The translations under genes and the position numbers were made by a program. From Microbacterium testaceum (GTDB taxonomy: Bacteria > Actinomycetota > Actinomycetes > Actinomycetales > Microbacteriaceae): a stretch of DNA of 44,195 nucleotides. The stretch is taken from contig NZ_LDRU01000071.1 in NCBI RefSeq assembly GCF_001476285.1, positions 1 to 44,195 of the forward strand, in the 5' to 3' direction. The notes beneath the pieces are model-generated. The model was given only the letters and a program-made list of their open reading frames with translations, searched no databases and was not told the DNA's origin. Shown here one piece after another: positions 25,813 through 34,210 of the stretch; within the stretch, counting starts at the first letter, position 1; the number at the start of each line of letters is the position of its first letter.

Positions 25813-27155
25813 TGGATTACGTCATGCTGGGCGTGGGGCTGCTCCTCACCGTGGGAACCGGACTCTTCGTCGCGAGCGAGTTCGCGCTGGTCAACCTCGA
25901 CCGCGCCGACCTCGAAGCCCGCCGCGAAGCCGGCGAGTCCCGACTGTCGCTCACGATCGATGCGCTGCGCATCACCTCGACGCACCTGTCGAGCGCGCAG
26001 CTGGGCATCACGCTGACGACCCTTCTCACCGGTTACACGATGGAACCGGCGATCTCGAACCTGCTGCGCCCCGTGTTCGCGTCGTGGGGACTGCCCGAGG
26101 CGGTGACCGTCTCGGTCGCGGCCGTCATCGGCGTCGGTTTCGCGACCGTGCTGTCGATGATCCTGGGCGAACTGGTGCCGAAGAACTTCGCGCTCGCCAT
26201 CCCGCGGCAGACGGCGAAGCTCGTGATCCCGTTCCAGGTCGCCTTCACCGCCGTCTTCAAGCCCGCGATCGTCGTGCTCAACGGCAGCGCCAACGGCGTG
26301 CTGCGTGCCATGGGCGTGGAGCCCAAAGAGGAGTTGTCGGGAGCCCGGTCGGCCGAGGAGCTGTCGAGCCTCGTCAAGCGATCGGCGAGCGCCGGCATGC
26401 TCGAGAAGGACACCGCCTCGCTGCTGGATCGCAGCCTGACGTTCGCGCGCCTCAGCGCGGCCGACGTCATGACTCCCCGCCCGAGCGTTCACGCGCTCGC
26501 CGCGGGCGACCCCACCGACGACGTCGTGCAGCTCGCCCGACGGACCGGGCACAGCCGCTTCCCCGTGTACGGCGAGTCGATGGACGACATCGTCGGCGTC
26601 GTGCACCTCAAGGCCGCGATCGGGGTGCCCCGCGAGAAGCGCGGCGAGGTGCCGGTGGCGGCCCTCGCCACCGAACCGCTCCGCGTTCCCGAGACGGTGC
26701 ACCTCGACGCCCTCGTGTCGGAGCTGCGCTCGCGCGGCTACCAGATGGCGATCGTCGTCGACGAGTACGGCGGGACCGCGGGGATCGTGACGCTCGAGGA
26801 TCTCGTCGAGGAGATCGTCGGCGAGGTGCTCGACGAGCACGACCGCTCGCGCGCCGGTGTGGTGCGGACGGCCGTCTCGCTGACCTTCCCCGGCGACCTG
26901 CGTCCCGACGAGGCGCTCGACCGCGCGGGCGTCCGCGTGCCCGAGGGCGACGCCTACGACACCGTGGGCGGCTTCATCATGGCGACCCTGGAACGGATCC
27001 CCGCGGTGGGGGACACCGTCGACATCGAGGACGGTGTCCTGACCGTGAACCGCATGGACGGCCGTCGTGTCGATCGCGTCCAGTACACGGCAAACCCGGT
27101 GGAGGAGAACATCGACGACCTCGTGCGCGCCGCGAAGGGCGGTGATCAGCGATGA
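25812..27155 (+). CDS. CNNM/CorC-type hemolysin-family membrane protein, long form
   Basis: 447 residues in the standard order. A DUF21/CNNM transmembrane domain (about 1-190) contains [40 protein letters not shown] and [18 protein letters not shown] pair (about 205-335) contains [32 protein letters not shown] and [31 protein letters not shown] CorC_HlyC domain (about 345-430) contains [26 protein letters not shown]/CorC proteins move Mg2+ (and Co2+) out of cells or regulate Mg2+ handling. It starts at ATG 25812, 1 nt overlapping the leader ORF stop, with a GGGGGTGAT stretch upstream, and overlaps the second CNNM gene by 4 nt. Confidence 0.93.
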   Translation: MDYVMLGVGLLLTVGTGLFVASEFALVNLDRADLEARREAGESRLSLTIDALRITSTHLSSAQLGITLTTLLTGYTMEPAISNLLRPVFASWGLPEAVTVSVAAVIGVGFATVLSMILGELVPKNFALAIPRQTAKLVIPFQVAFTAVFKPAIVVLNGSANGVLRAMGVEPKEELSGARSAEELSSLVKRSASAGMLEKDTASLLDRSLTFARLSAADVMTPRPSVHALAAGDPTDDVVQLARRTGHSRFPVYGESMDDIVGVVHLKAAIGVPREKRGEVPVAALATEPLRVPETVHLDALVSELRSRGYQMAIVVDEYGGTAGIVTLEDLVEEIVGEVLDEHDRSRAGVVRTAVSLTFPGDLRPDEALDRAGVRVPEGDAYDTVGGFIMATLERIPAVGDTVDIEDGVLTVNRMDGRRVDRVQYTANPVEENIDDLVRAAKGGDQR

Positions 27156-28207
27156 GCGATTGGGCTGGAATCGCCTGGTTGGTCGTCCTCCTCGTCGCCA
27201 ACGCCTTCTTCGTCGGCGCGGAGTTCGCCGTCATCTCGGCCCGTCGCTCACAGGTCGAGCCGCTCGCGGAGCGTGGCTCGCGTGCGGCGAAGACGGCCCT
27301 CTACGCGATGGAGCACGCGACGCTCATGCTGGCCACGTGCCAGCTCGGCATCACGATCTGCTCGCTGCTGATCCTGAACGTCTCGGAGCCGGCGATCCAC
27401 CACCTGCTCGAGGGTCCGCTGGGTCTCACCGGGTTGTCCGAGGCGGCCGTCGGCGTGGTCGGCTTCGTCGTCGCCCTGCTGCTGGTGTCGTACCTGCACG
27501 TCGTGTTCGGCGAGATGGTTCCGAAGAACCTGGCGTTCTCGCTGCCCGACCGGGCTGTGCTCATGCTCGCCCCGCCGCTCGTCGCGGTGTCGAAGGCGTT
27601 CCACCCGATCATCGTCGCGCTGAACTGGACCGCCAACCACGTGCTGCGACTGTTCCGTGTCGAGCCGAAGGATGAGGCGGCATCCACCTTCACCCTCGAT
27701 GAGGTCGCCACCATCGTGAACCAGTCGCGGCGCGAGGGCGTGCTCGACGACGCCGCGGGTACGGTCACGGCGGTCGTGGAGTTCACCGAGAAGAAGGCCG
27801 CCGACATCGCTGTGCCGATGGCCGCGCTCGTCACGCTGCCGGAGCGGACCACGCCGGGCGAGATCGAGCGCGCGGTCGCCCAGCACGGCTACTCGCGGTA
27901 CGTGATCGTCGACGAGGCCGGCCATCCCACGGGCTACGTGCACCTCAAGGACGTGCTCCGCGCGGCGGACGGGTCGGATGCCGACATGGCGCGCCCCATC
28001 CCGAGCAAGCGGATCCATCACATGGTGTCGGTGCTCGAGACGACCGACCTCGAGGACGCCCTCGCGCTCATGCGCCGCTCGGGTCGTCACCTCGCGCAGG
28101 TGCGCGACGAGGCCGGCGACGTGCGCGCGGTGCTCTTCCTCGAGGACGTCATCGAAGAGCTGGTCGGCGAGGTGCAGGACGCCACCGCGCGCCGCCGCTT
28201 CGCCTGA
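27152..28207 (+). CDS. CNNM/CorC-type membrane protein, short form without the C-terminal domain
   Basis: 351 residues. The CNNM transmembrane domain (about 1-185) shows ANAFFVGAEFAVISARRSQVEPLA, ATCQLGITICSLLI and FGEMVPKNLAFSLPD. A CBS pair (about 200-345) includes VPMAALVTLPERT, HGYSRYVIVDEAGHPTGYVHLKDVL and FLEDVIEELVGEVQDAT. It stops where the long form would begin its CorC_HlyC domain. The start (ATG 27152) overlaps the upstream stop (ATGA). Side-by-side long and short CNNM genes recur in actinobacteria and suggest a heterodimer; that is inference. A GGATGCC-containing hairpin follows. Confidence 0.93.
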   Translation: MSDWAGIAWLVVLLVANAFFVGAEFAVISARRSQVEPLAERGSRAAKTALYAMEHATLMLATCQLGITICSLLILNVSEPAIHHLLEGPLGLTGLSEAAVGVVGFVVALLLVSYLHVVFGEMVPKNLAFSLPDRAVLMLAPPLVAVSKAFHPIIVALNWTANHVLRLFRVEPKDEAASTFTLDEVATIVNQSRREGVLDDAAGTVTAVVEFTEKKAADIAVPMAALVTLPERTTPGEIERAVAQHGYSRYVIVDEAGHPTGYVHLKDVLRAADGSDADMARPIPSKRIHHMVSVLETTDLEDALALMRRSGRHLAQVRDEAGDVRAVLFLEDVIEELVGEVQDATARRRFA

Positions 28208-28210
28208 CGC

Positions 28211-28258
28211 AGAGCACCGGATGCCACGGGGCCCAGGCCTCGCGGCATCCGGTGTTCT
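28211..28258 (+). terminator. Hairpin after the CNNM operon
   Basis: Core arms CACCGGATGCC (28215-28225) and GGCATCCGGTG (28244-28254), extended outward by 4 pairs including one G-U. It lies 4 nt after the stop codon, and both arms contain the GGATGCC heptamer, as in the secA terminator. Confidence 0.75.
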
Positions 28259-28324
28259 CACCGCCGGGCGGTTCGCGTGATGCCGCGCGGTTCGCGCGGG
28301 GTTCGCCGCGCGCCCGCCTGCGGC

Positions 28325-29383
28325 TCAGTAGGCGCGGAGGTACTGCGCGGGCGCGGGAACGGGGTCGCCGAGGGTGGCCGCGGCGCGCAGCGCGTAGTGC
28401 GGGTCGCGGAGCCATTCGCGGGCGGACAGGATCGCGTCGGCGCGGCCGTCGGCAAGGATCTGCTCGCCGAAGGTCGGGTCGTCGATCATGCCGACGGCGG
28501 CGACGAGCAGTCCCGTCTCGCGGCGGACGGTCGCCGCGTAGTCGACCTGGTATCCCGGCCCGGGGACGATGTGCTGATGCGGCACGAGCCCGCCGCTCGA
28601 GACGTCGATGAGATCGGCGCCCGCCTCGGCGACCAGCCGCGACGCGGCGACGGTGTCGGCCACGTCCCAGCCTCCCTCGGCGGCGTCGGTCGCCGAGAAC
28701 CGGACGAACACGGCCACGTCGGGGGCGGCGGCGCGCACGGCCTCGGTCACGCGCACGACGAGGCGCACGCGGTTCTCGAAAGAGCCGCCGTAGGCGTCGT
28801 CGCGGTGGTTCGTGAGCGGCGAGAGGAACTGGTGCAGGAGGTAGCCGTGGGCGGCGTGGATCTCGACGACCTCGAAGCCGGCCGCGACGGCCCGGCGGGC
28901 GGCATCCGCGAAATCGGTGACGACCTTCTCGATGCCCTCCACGTCCAGCGCGACCGGCTCGGCGAACGAGTCGTACGCGAGCGCCGAGGGAGCGACGGTC
29001 GTCCAGCCGCCGTGGGCGGGCGAGACGCTGCCGCGGCCTCCGGTGAGCGGCGATGTGGTCGAGGCCTTGCGCCCCGCGTGGCCGAGCTGCACGCCCGCGA
29101 CCGAACCGCGCGCACGGATCGCCGCGACGATCGGGGCCCACGCCTCGGCCTGCGCGTCGTTCCAGAGGCCGACGTCGTCGGGCGAGATGCGCCCCTCCGG
29201 GGAGACGGCGGTCGCTTCGGCGATGACGAGGCCCGCACCCCCGGCCGCGAACTGGGCGAGGTGGACGTGGTGCCAGTCGTTCGGCATCCCCTCGGTCGCG
29301 CTGTACTGACACATGGGCGACACCCACAGGCGGTTGCGCGTCTCGATACCGCGGACGGACAGGGGTGTGAAGAGGGTGCTCAC
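28325..29383 (-). CDS. Old Yellow Enzyme-type NADH:flavin oxidoreductase (YqjM class)
   Basis: 352-residue FMN-containing TIM barrel. Features of the thermophilic-like/YqjM class are C25 and Y27 in VSPMCQYSA (flavin redox tuning), QLGHAGRKAS, the substrate-binding histidines in IHAAHGYLLHQFLSPLTN, and the C-terminal ADAILSAREWLRDPHYALRAA. The enzymes reduce activated C=C bonds with NAD(P)H; the physiological substrate is unknown. The start is taken as GTG 29383 (STLFTPLSVRG, matching the family N-terminus), with AGAGGT 6-10 nt upstream. An extension to 29467 would overlap the divergent nnrD gene and looks spurious. Confidence 0.92.
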   Translation of the reverse strand: MSTLFTPLSVRGIETRNRLWVSPMCQYSATEGMPNDWHHVHLAQFAAGGAGLVIAEATAVSPEGRISPDDVGLWNDAQAEAWAPIVAAIRARGSVAGVQLGHAGRKASTTSPLTGGRGSVSPAHGGWTTVAPSALAYDSFAEPVALDVEGIEKVVTDFADAARRAVAAGFEVVEIHAAHGYLLHQFLSPLTNHRDDAYGGSFENRVRLVVRVTEAVRAAAPDVAVFVRFSATDAAEGGWDVADTVAASRLVAEAGADLIDVSSGGLVPHQHIVPGPGYQVDYAATVRRETGLLVAAVGMIDDPTFGEQILADGRADAILSAREWLRDPHYALRAAATLGDPVPAPAQYLRAY

Positions 29384-29400
29384 GTCGGACCTCTGCGTTC

Positions 29401-29406
29401 TATGGT
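29401..29406 (+). promoter_or_regulatory. -10 box TATGGT, leaderless start at 29413
   Basis: TATGGT, GGCGCC (6 nt), then ATG 29413. Confidence 0.5.
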
Positions 29407-29412
29407 GGCGCC

Positions 29413-30270
29413 ATGACGGCGAAGGAATGGACCGGGGAGGACTGCTCCCGCGCCCTGCGGAGACCAACGGCTCGCGACGACAAGTATTCCCGCGGGGTGG
29501 TAGGCCTTCGCGCCGGCTCTACCCGCTACCCCGGCGCGGCCATGCTCGGCGTCGAGGCCGCGTGGCGCACCGGCACGGGCATGGTGCGTTACCTCGGCCC
29601 CGAGCGCGCGCAGGATCTCGTGCTGCAGCGTCGACCCGAGACGGTGACCGCCGACGGGCGCGTGCAGGCGTGGGTGATCGGATCGGGAACGGATGCCGCC
29701 GAGCGTGACGCGGCCGAGACGGCGGCGCTGCGCGGCCTTCTGAAGGGCGACCTGCCCGTCGTCGTCGACGCGGGCGCGCTCGATCTCGTCGTCGGGGCCA
29801 GCGCCCCCGTCATCGTGACGCCGCACGCGCGGGAACTCGATCGTCTCCGCTCCGACCTGGGGCTGCCGTCGATGGATGCCACGGACGACGACGCACGCGA
29901 GGACGCGGCTCGCGAGACCGCCGCGGCGTTCGGGGGAGTGGTGCTCCTGAAGGGCGCGACGACGATCGTCGCGACGGCGGACGGGTGGACCCGTCGGGTG
30001 CGGGCGGGCACGCCCTGGCTCGCGACCGCGGGGACCGGTGACGTGCTCGCGGGAGTCCTGGGCGCCGTGACGGCGGGGGCGGTCGCGGAGGATCGCGTCG
30101 GTCTGGAGGATCTCGCGGCGTGTGCGGCGACCGCGGCGTGGCTGCACGGGACGGCCGGGCGGGCGGCATCCGGGATCCACGGGGGAGCGGGCGGGCCGAT
30201 CACCGCGCTCGACGTGGCGGAGGCGTTGCCGCGGGTGATCGCGGAGGTGCTGTCGGACTCGATCGCGTAA
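29413..30270 (+). CDS. nnrD: ADP-dependent NAD(P)H-hydrate dehydratase
   Basis: 285-residue ribokinase-fold enzyme that repairs NADH/NADPH hydrates formed by heat or GAPDH side reaction, using ADP. Visible are KYSRGVVGLRAGSTRYPGAAMLG (the family's K-x-x-R-G...G-S start), VIGSGTD, VVDAGALDLV, VTPHARELDRL and the catalytic anion-hole motif GTGDVLAGVLGA. It is a stand-alone dehydratase; in many bacteria it is fused to an NnrE epimerase, which is absent here. The leaderless start is at ATG 29413. Divergent from the Old Yellow Enzyme gene (29 nt between the starts), so the two share one control region. Confidence 0.94.
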   Translation: MTAKEWTGEDCSRALRRPTARDDKYSRGVVGLRAGSTRYPGAAMLGVEAAWRTGTGMVRYLGPERAQDLVLQRRPETVTADGRVQAWVIGSGTDAAERDAAETAALRGLLKGDLPVVVDAGALDLVVGASAPVIVTPHARELDRLRSDLGLPSMDATDDDAREDAARETAAAFGGVVLLKGATTIVATADGWTRRVRAGTPWLATAGTGDVLAGVLGAVTAGAVAEDRVGLEDLAACAATAAWLHGTAGRAASGIHGGAGGPITALDVAEALPRVIAEVLSDSIA

Positions 30271-30333
30271 CGGTTGCCGCGTCCACACCGGCCGAGCGCG
30301 GCTGCCCGTCCGGGCCGTCGAGGGTCTCCCGCT

Positions 30334-30339
30334 TAGGAT
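30334..30339 (+). promoter_or_regulatory. -10 box TAGGAT, leaderless GTG start at 30346
   Basis: TAGGAT, 6 nt, then GTG 30346. Confidence 0.55.
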
Positions 30340-30345
30340 GAGGCG

Positions 30346-31650
30346 GTGCTGAGGCGTGTCGTTCCCCTGTTGATCGCGTTCGTCGCCGTGCACGTCACCG
30401 TGGCGGTCCTCGGCTACCAGCAGCCGAACGAACCCATGGGCGACGTGTACCTGGTCTACGAACCCTGGTCGCGCTGCGCGCTGTTCGGGGGCATCGACGT
30501 GACCTCCTGCACGCGGTCCACGACGTGGGAATGGCCCGGCATCACCGAGAAGTGGATCTACCCGCAGCTCGCCTTCGTGCCCATGACCTTCGCGTGGGTG
30601 TTCGCGTGGGCGATCGGCTACACCCCGGCGTGGGCGCTCACCGTGTCGCTGGCGAACCTCGTCGCCTTCGTCATCCTCGTCGGCAAGGGTCGCTCGACCG
30701 GCCGGGTCGTGGCCGCGTGGTTCTGGCTCGCCGCGATCCTGCTCATCGGGCCGGTCGGTCTCTACCGCATCGACGGGATCACGGTGCCGTTCGCGATCCT
30801 CGGCAGCATCTGGCTCGTGCGGCGGCCGTTCGTGGCATCCGTCCTCCTGTCGATCGCGGTGTGGATGAAGGTGTGGCCCGCGGCGATCCTCGCGGCGGGA
30901 CTCATCGTGGTGCGACGCCGGCTCTCGCTCGTCTGGGGCGCTGTCGCGGTGTCGCTGGCCACGGTCATTCCCGTGGTGGCGCTGGGCGGTGCGCCGTTCG
31001 TGCTCGGGTTCGTGGGCGACCAGACCTCGCGCGGGATCCAGATGGAAGCGCCCGTCGGGGGTCTCTACATGATCCTCGCTTCCTTCTACGTGCCCGGCTC
31101 GGAGGTCTACTACGACGGCGGGGTGCTCACGTTCCAGGTGACCGGTCCCGGCGTCGAGCCGGTCATCGCGATCATGACCCCGCTGATGCTCCTCGTCATT
31201 GCCGGTGTCGCGGTCGTTGGTGCGCGCAAGCTCTGGGCGGGCGCGACCTTCGTGACCCTGTTCCCACCGCTCTCGCTGGCCCTCGTGACGGCCTTCATCG
31301 CGCTCAACAAGGTCGGCTCGCCGCAGTACTACGTGTGGGTGTTCGCGCCCGTGATCCTCGGGCTGATGATCGATCGCCGCCGGTGGTACGGTCTCGCGGC
31401 GCTCACCCTCGTGATCGCCGGGCTGACGCAGTGGATGTACCCGATGGTCTACGACGGCCTCATGGCCACGCACCCCGCTCCCTTCCCGGTCTTCCTGCTC
31501 GAGGCGCGCAACGTGCTCGCGATCGTGCTCATGGTGTGGGCGATCGTGCGCGTGGTGCGGGTGCCCGTCGGGCGCGTCGCCCGCCCCGGCGACCTGCGCG
31601 AGTTCGTGACGGGCCGCCGTACGACGGCGATCGCTGCGACGGCCGACTAA
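30346..31650 (+). CDS. GT87-type polyprenol-phosphate-dependent membrane glycosyltransferase
   Basis: 434 residues with about ten hydrophobic helices. The first loop after helix 1 contains MGDVYLVYEPWSRC, with the Asp expected of GT-C enzymes, and TEKWIYPQL. Later features are YRIDGITVPFAILGSIWL, the VWMKVWPAAILAAG segment and NKVGSPQYYVWVFAPVI. This layout is that of actinobacterial mannosyl/arabinosyl transferases that use polyprenyl-phosphate sugars to build envelope glycans. The exact sugar and acceptor are not readable. The start is GTG 30346, from the leaderless box. The TAA stop lies within the -10 box of the next gene. Confidence 0.82.
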   Translation: MLRRVVPLLIAFVAVHVTVAVLGYQQPNEPMGDVYLVYEPWSRCALFGGIDVTSCTRSTTWEWPGITEKWIYPQLAFVPMTFAWVFAWAIGYTPAWALTVSLANLVAFVILVGKGRSTGRVVAAWFWLAAILLIGPVGLYRIDGITVPFAILGSIWLVRRPFVASVLLSIAVWMKVWPAAILAAGLIVVRRRLSLVWGAVAVSLATVIPVVALGGAPFVLGFVGDQTSRGIQMEAPVGGLYMILASFYVPGSEVYYDGGVLTFQVTGPGVEPVIAIMTPLMLLVIAGVAVVGARKLWAGATFVTLFPPLSLALVTAFIALNKVGSPQYYVWVFAPVILGLMIDRRRWYGLAALTLVIAGLTQWMYPMVYDGLMATHPAPFPVFLLEARNVLAIVLMVWAIVRVVRVPVGRVARPGDLREFVTGRRTTAIAATAD

Positions 31651-31653
31651 CCT
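31648..31653 (+). promoter_or_regulatory. -10 box TAACCT, leaderless start at 31661
   Basis: TAACCT, 7 nt, then ATG 31661. The box overlaps the stop codon of the upstream gene. Confidence 0.45.
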
Positions 31654-31660
31654 CGACACC

Positions 31661-31990
31661 ATGCTCGTCGCCTTCTCCGTCGCCCCGTCCGGAACGGGCA
31701 GCCTCTCTGCCGAGAACCCCGATGGGTCGGTGCACGACGCCGTGGCCGCCGCGGTCGCCGTCGTGCGCTCCTCGGGGCTCGCCCACCGCACCACCTCGAT
31801 GTTCACCGAGATCGAGGGCGAGTGGGACGAGGTGTTCGACGTCGTCAGGCGTGCCACCGAGGCGGTCCTGCCGTACGGCTCGCGCGTGTCGCTCGTGCTC
31901 AAGGCCGACATCCGACCCGGCCGCACGGGCGAGATCGACGGCAAGATCGAGCGCCTCGAGCGCGCGATCGACGACGCCGCATCGGAGTGA
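31661..31990 (+). CDS. Thiamine-binding protein of the MTH1187/YkoF family
   Basis: 109 residues with the ferredoxin-like beta-alpha-beta fold of the family: LVAFSVAPSGTG (strand 1), VAVVRSSGLAHRTTSMFTEIEGEWDEVFDVVRRATEAV, then RVSLVLKADIRPGRTGEIDGKIERLERAI. Relatives bind thiamine or its pyrimidine part and are thought to buffer or deliver it. It ends with a charged helix. It lies 10 nt downstream of the glycosyltransferase but has its own leaderless box. No TPP riboswitch can fit in the gap. Confidence 0.88.
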   Translation: MLVAFSVAPSGTGSLSAENPDGSVHDAVAAAVAVVRSSGLAHRTTSMFTEIEGEWDEVFDVVRRATEAVLPYGSRVSLVLKADIRPGRTGEIDGKIERLERAIDDAASE

Positions 31991-32042
31991 GTCCGCGCTG
32001 ACCCGGCCGGCATCCGCTCCGAGGTCCCTTGCCGCGCCGTCG

Positions 32043-32090
32043 CGCGTCGCGCAAGCGGCGGGATCACGCGTCGCGCAAGCGTCAGGATCG
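32043..32090. repeat. Two copies of a 24-bp direct repeat
   Basis: Copies start at 32043 and 32067, sharing CGCGTCGCGCAAGCG and GGATC, with about 20 of 24 positions the same. They sit 15-60 bp upstream of the probable kinase promoter, where tandem sites could bind a regulator. Confidence 0.6.
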
Positions 32091-32105
32091 AAGCGCGCGG
32101 CCGGA

Positions 32106-32111
32106 TAAATT
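32106..32111 (+). promoter_or_regulatory. -10 box TAAATT for the kinase gene
   Basis: TAAATT in an otherwise GC-rich stretch, 25 nt upstream of GTG 32137. With a start near 32118 the leader would be about 19 nt and contain GGGGGGAA as ribosome site. Confidence 0.45.
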
Positions 32112-32136
32112 GAGACAGGGAGAGCGGGGGGAACGG

Positions 32137-34095
32137 GTGGAACCGGAGATCGGTGAGGCGCTGGGCGCCTCGTACCGTTTCGTCGATCGGATCGGATCCG
32201 GCGCCGCGGGCGAGGTGTGGCGCGTGCGCGACGTGCGCGACGAGACGCTGCGTGCCGCCAAGGTGCTCCGCCGGGAACACGCACAGGATGCCGACCTCGT
32301 CGAGCGTTTCATCCGCGAGCGCACCGTGCTCACCCGCCTGCGCGACCCGCACGTCGTCGCGGTGCGCGACCTCGTCGTCGAGGGCGAGCGCCTCGCGATC
32401 GTCATGGACCTGGTCGAGGGCGGGAGCCTGCGTCAGGCCCTCGACGAGCGCGGTACCCTGCCGCCCGCCGAAGCCGTCGCCCTCACCGCGGCCGTGCTCG
32501 ACGCGCTCGCCGCCGCGCACGCGGTGGGCACGGTCCACCGCGACATCAAGCCCGACAACGTCCTCCTCGATCGTGACGCGCGAGAGGGCGACGACCCCGG
32601 GGCTGCCGTCCGTGTCGTCGACTTCGGCATCGCGCGCGTGCTCGACGAGCGCCGCCGCTCGACGACCGCCGTCATCGGCACGCCCGAGTACATGTCGCCC
32701 GAGCTCGTCACCCTCGGCGAGGCCGGGCCTCCGAGCGACGTCTACGCCACCGGCATCCTGCTCTACGAACTCCTCTCGGGTCGGACGCCGTTCGCCGGTC
32801 CGGGAACCGACTTCACCGTCGCGTATCGGCACGTCAGCGCCGAAGTGCCCCGCCTCGACGTGCCCGACGACCTCTGGCGTGTTCTCGCCCGCCTTCTCGC
32901 GAAGGCGCCGGCGGAGCGCCCGTCGGCGACCGAGGCCGCGGCGAGCCTTCGGCGTCTGAGAGCGTCGATCGCGGAGCTCGCGGCTCTCACGCCGGCCGCC
33001 GCTCCCGAGGGTTTCGTCGAGGCGGAGAGACCGGCGACCGTGCTCCGGGGCGTCGCCCCGACGGCTCCCGAACCGGTCGCGGTGTCGTCGGACGAGCCGG
33101 CACCCGAGCTCGGTGCGGCGACCCAGGCGACGGTCCTCCGACCGATGCCGCGTCGCGAGGCGCCCAGGCCGGTCGAGGCAGAGCCCGAGGCGAAGACCTC
33201 GCTGTGGACCCGGATGCCGCGCGGCCGCGCCCTCTGGATCGCGGGAGCCGCGGTGGTCGCCGTGGCCGCGGTCGCGGCGTTCTTCGTGTTCCGCCCTCCC
33301 GCGGGGGAGTCCGCACCGGCGGCAGCCGGACCCGTCGTGACCTCCAGCCAGCAGGACCGGGCCCTGCCGACCGGGTTGAGCGTGAGCCGCTCGGTCAGCT
33401 ACGACCCGGAGAAGAAGCTGGCGACCGTCACGATCGAGTACGGCGCGCAGAATGCTCCCCTCGGCGGGCCGTTCCTCGAGGTGCTGCCCGGGGCGGCGGA
33501 ATCGGACGCGTGTCCCGCCGTCACGTGGGCGGACGCCACGGTCGATCGCAACCAGGCGAGCGTCACCGGCATCTCGGTGCCCTGCGGGTGGAGCGTGGAC
33601 GGCCTCACCGTCCCGACGCAGGACTCGGTCACCGTCACCGCCCAGGTCTCGATCGCGCTGAACGGTCAGGAGGCCGTCGATGCGTGGCTGAAGGCGGCCG
33701 CGGCGGCCACGACGAAGGCGATCTCGGACTCCGAGGTGTCGGGGGCCGCGTATCCCGTGCAGCGGCTGCGCAGCGTTCAGGTGACGACGCCCTCTCGCAC
33801 CGTCGGCGGGACGGCCCTGCCCGTGACGCTGCTCCCCGTCTGGCCCAGCGGCCCGGATCCGGTGAACCCCCTGTTCACGAGCCCGTCGGTGGGGGAGCCG
33901 AGTGCGATGCTCGACGCCGTCGCCGGGGGGACCAGCGGGGTGCGTTTCAGCGACGGATGCGCCGGCGCCCTGACCGTCTCATCGGACGGGCTCGTGGTGA
34001 CGGCGCTGTCGGTCGCTCCCGACTGCACGGTGCGCGCTCGGGTCGGCAACTTCACCGACCTCGTGAGCCCGCCGTTCGGCATCACGACGCGCTGA
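32137..34095 (+). CDS. Receptor-type Ser/Thr protein kinase
   Basis: 652 residues. The Hanks-type kinase domain (about 12-275) is complete: glycine loop GSGAAGEVW (20-28), catalytic lysine K42, HRDIKPDN (134-141), DFG (162-164) and activation segment GTPEYMSPEL (181-190), so it should be active. A Pro-rich linker (about 285-362) holds two copies of ATVLR (300-304, 331-335). A single helix (about 365-386) leads to an extracytoplasmic domain (390-652) with no PASTA repeats and cysteines that may pair. It is convergent with the FHA-bearing ATPase, a natural phospho-Thr reader. The start is GTG 32137 by ribosome site and by the kinase N-terminus; the reading from 32029 adds only Arg-rich repeats. 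Substrate inferred, not shown. Confidence 0.92.
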   Translation: MEPEIGEALGASYRFVDRIGSGAAGEVWRVRDVRDETLRAAKVLRREHAQDADLVERFIRERTVLTRLRDPHVVAVRDLVVEGERLAIVMDLVEGGSLRQALDERGTLPPAEAVALTAAVLDALAAAHAVGTVHRDIKPDNVLLDRDAREGDDPGAAVRVVDFGIARVLDERRRSTTAVIGTPEYMSPELVTLGEAGPPSDVYATGILLYELLSGRTPFAGPGTDFTVAYRHVSAEVPRLDVPDDLWRVLARLLAKAPAERPSATEAAASLRRLRASIAELAALTPAAAPEGFVEAERPATVLRGVAPTAPEPVAVSSDEPAPELGAATQATVLRPMPRREAPRPVEAEPEAKTSLWTRMPRGRALWIAGAAVVAVAAVAAFFVFRPPAGESAPAAAGPVVTSSQQDRALPTGLSVSRSVSYDPEKKLATVTIEYGAQNAPLGGPFLEVLPGAAESDACPAVTWADATVDRNQASVTGISVPCGWSVDGLTVPTQDSVTVTAQVSIALNGQEAVDAWLKAAAAATTKAISDSEVSGAAYPVQRLRSVQVTTPSRTVGGTALPVTLLPVWPSGPDPVNPLFTSPSVGEPSAMLDAVAGGTSGVRFSDGCAGALTVSSDGLVVTALSVAPDCTVRARVGNFTDLVSPPFGITTR

Positions 34096-34210
34096 GGCGC
34101 GCGGGCACGCGCAGAGTGGCGCTGAGGCGCGCGGAGTGGCGCGGAGGCGCTCAGTCTCGCGCGAAGACGCTCGGAGGCGCGCCAAGCCGCGTGCGGAGCG
34201 GGCGTTCCGC
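34096..34210. other. Convergent intergenic stretch with degenerate repeats and a small hairpin
   Basis: 115 bp between the kinase and the ATPase. It has short repeats of CTGAGGCGCGCGG and GGAGGCGC, and a GAGCGG-GCGTT-CCGCTC hairpin at 34196-34212 that overlaps the ATPase stop codon and may terminate both transcripts weakly. Confidence 0.4.

Noticed and set aside
31651..31660. Possible TPP riboswitch before the thiamine-binding gene
   Set aside because: Only 10 nt separate it from the upstream gene and the gene has its own leaderless box; a riboswitch cannot fit.
32029..32136. N-terminal extension of the Ser/Thr kinase
   Set aside because: It would translate the 24-bp direct repeat into Arg/Lys-rich peptide and cover the probable promoter.
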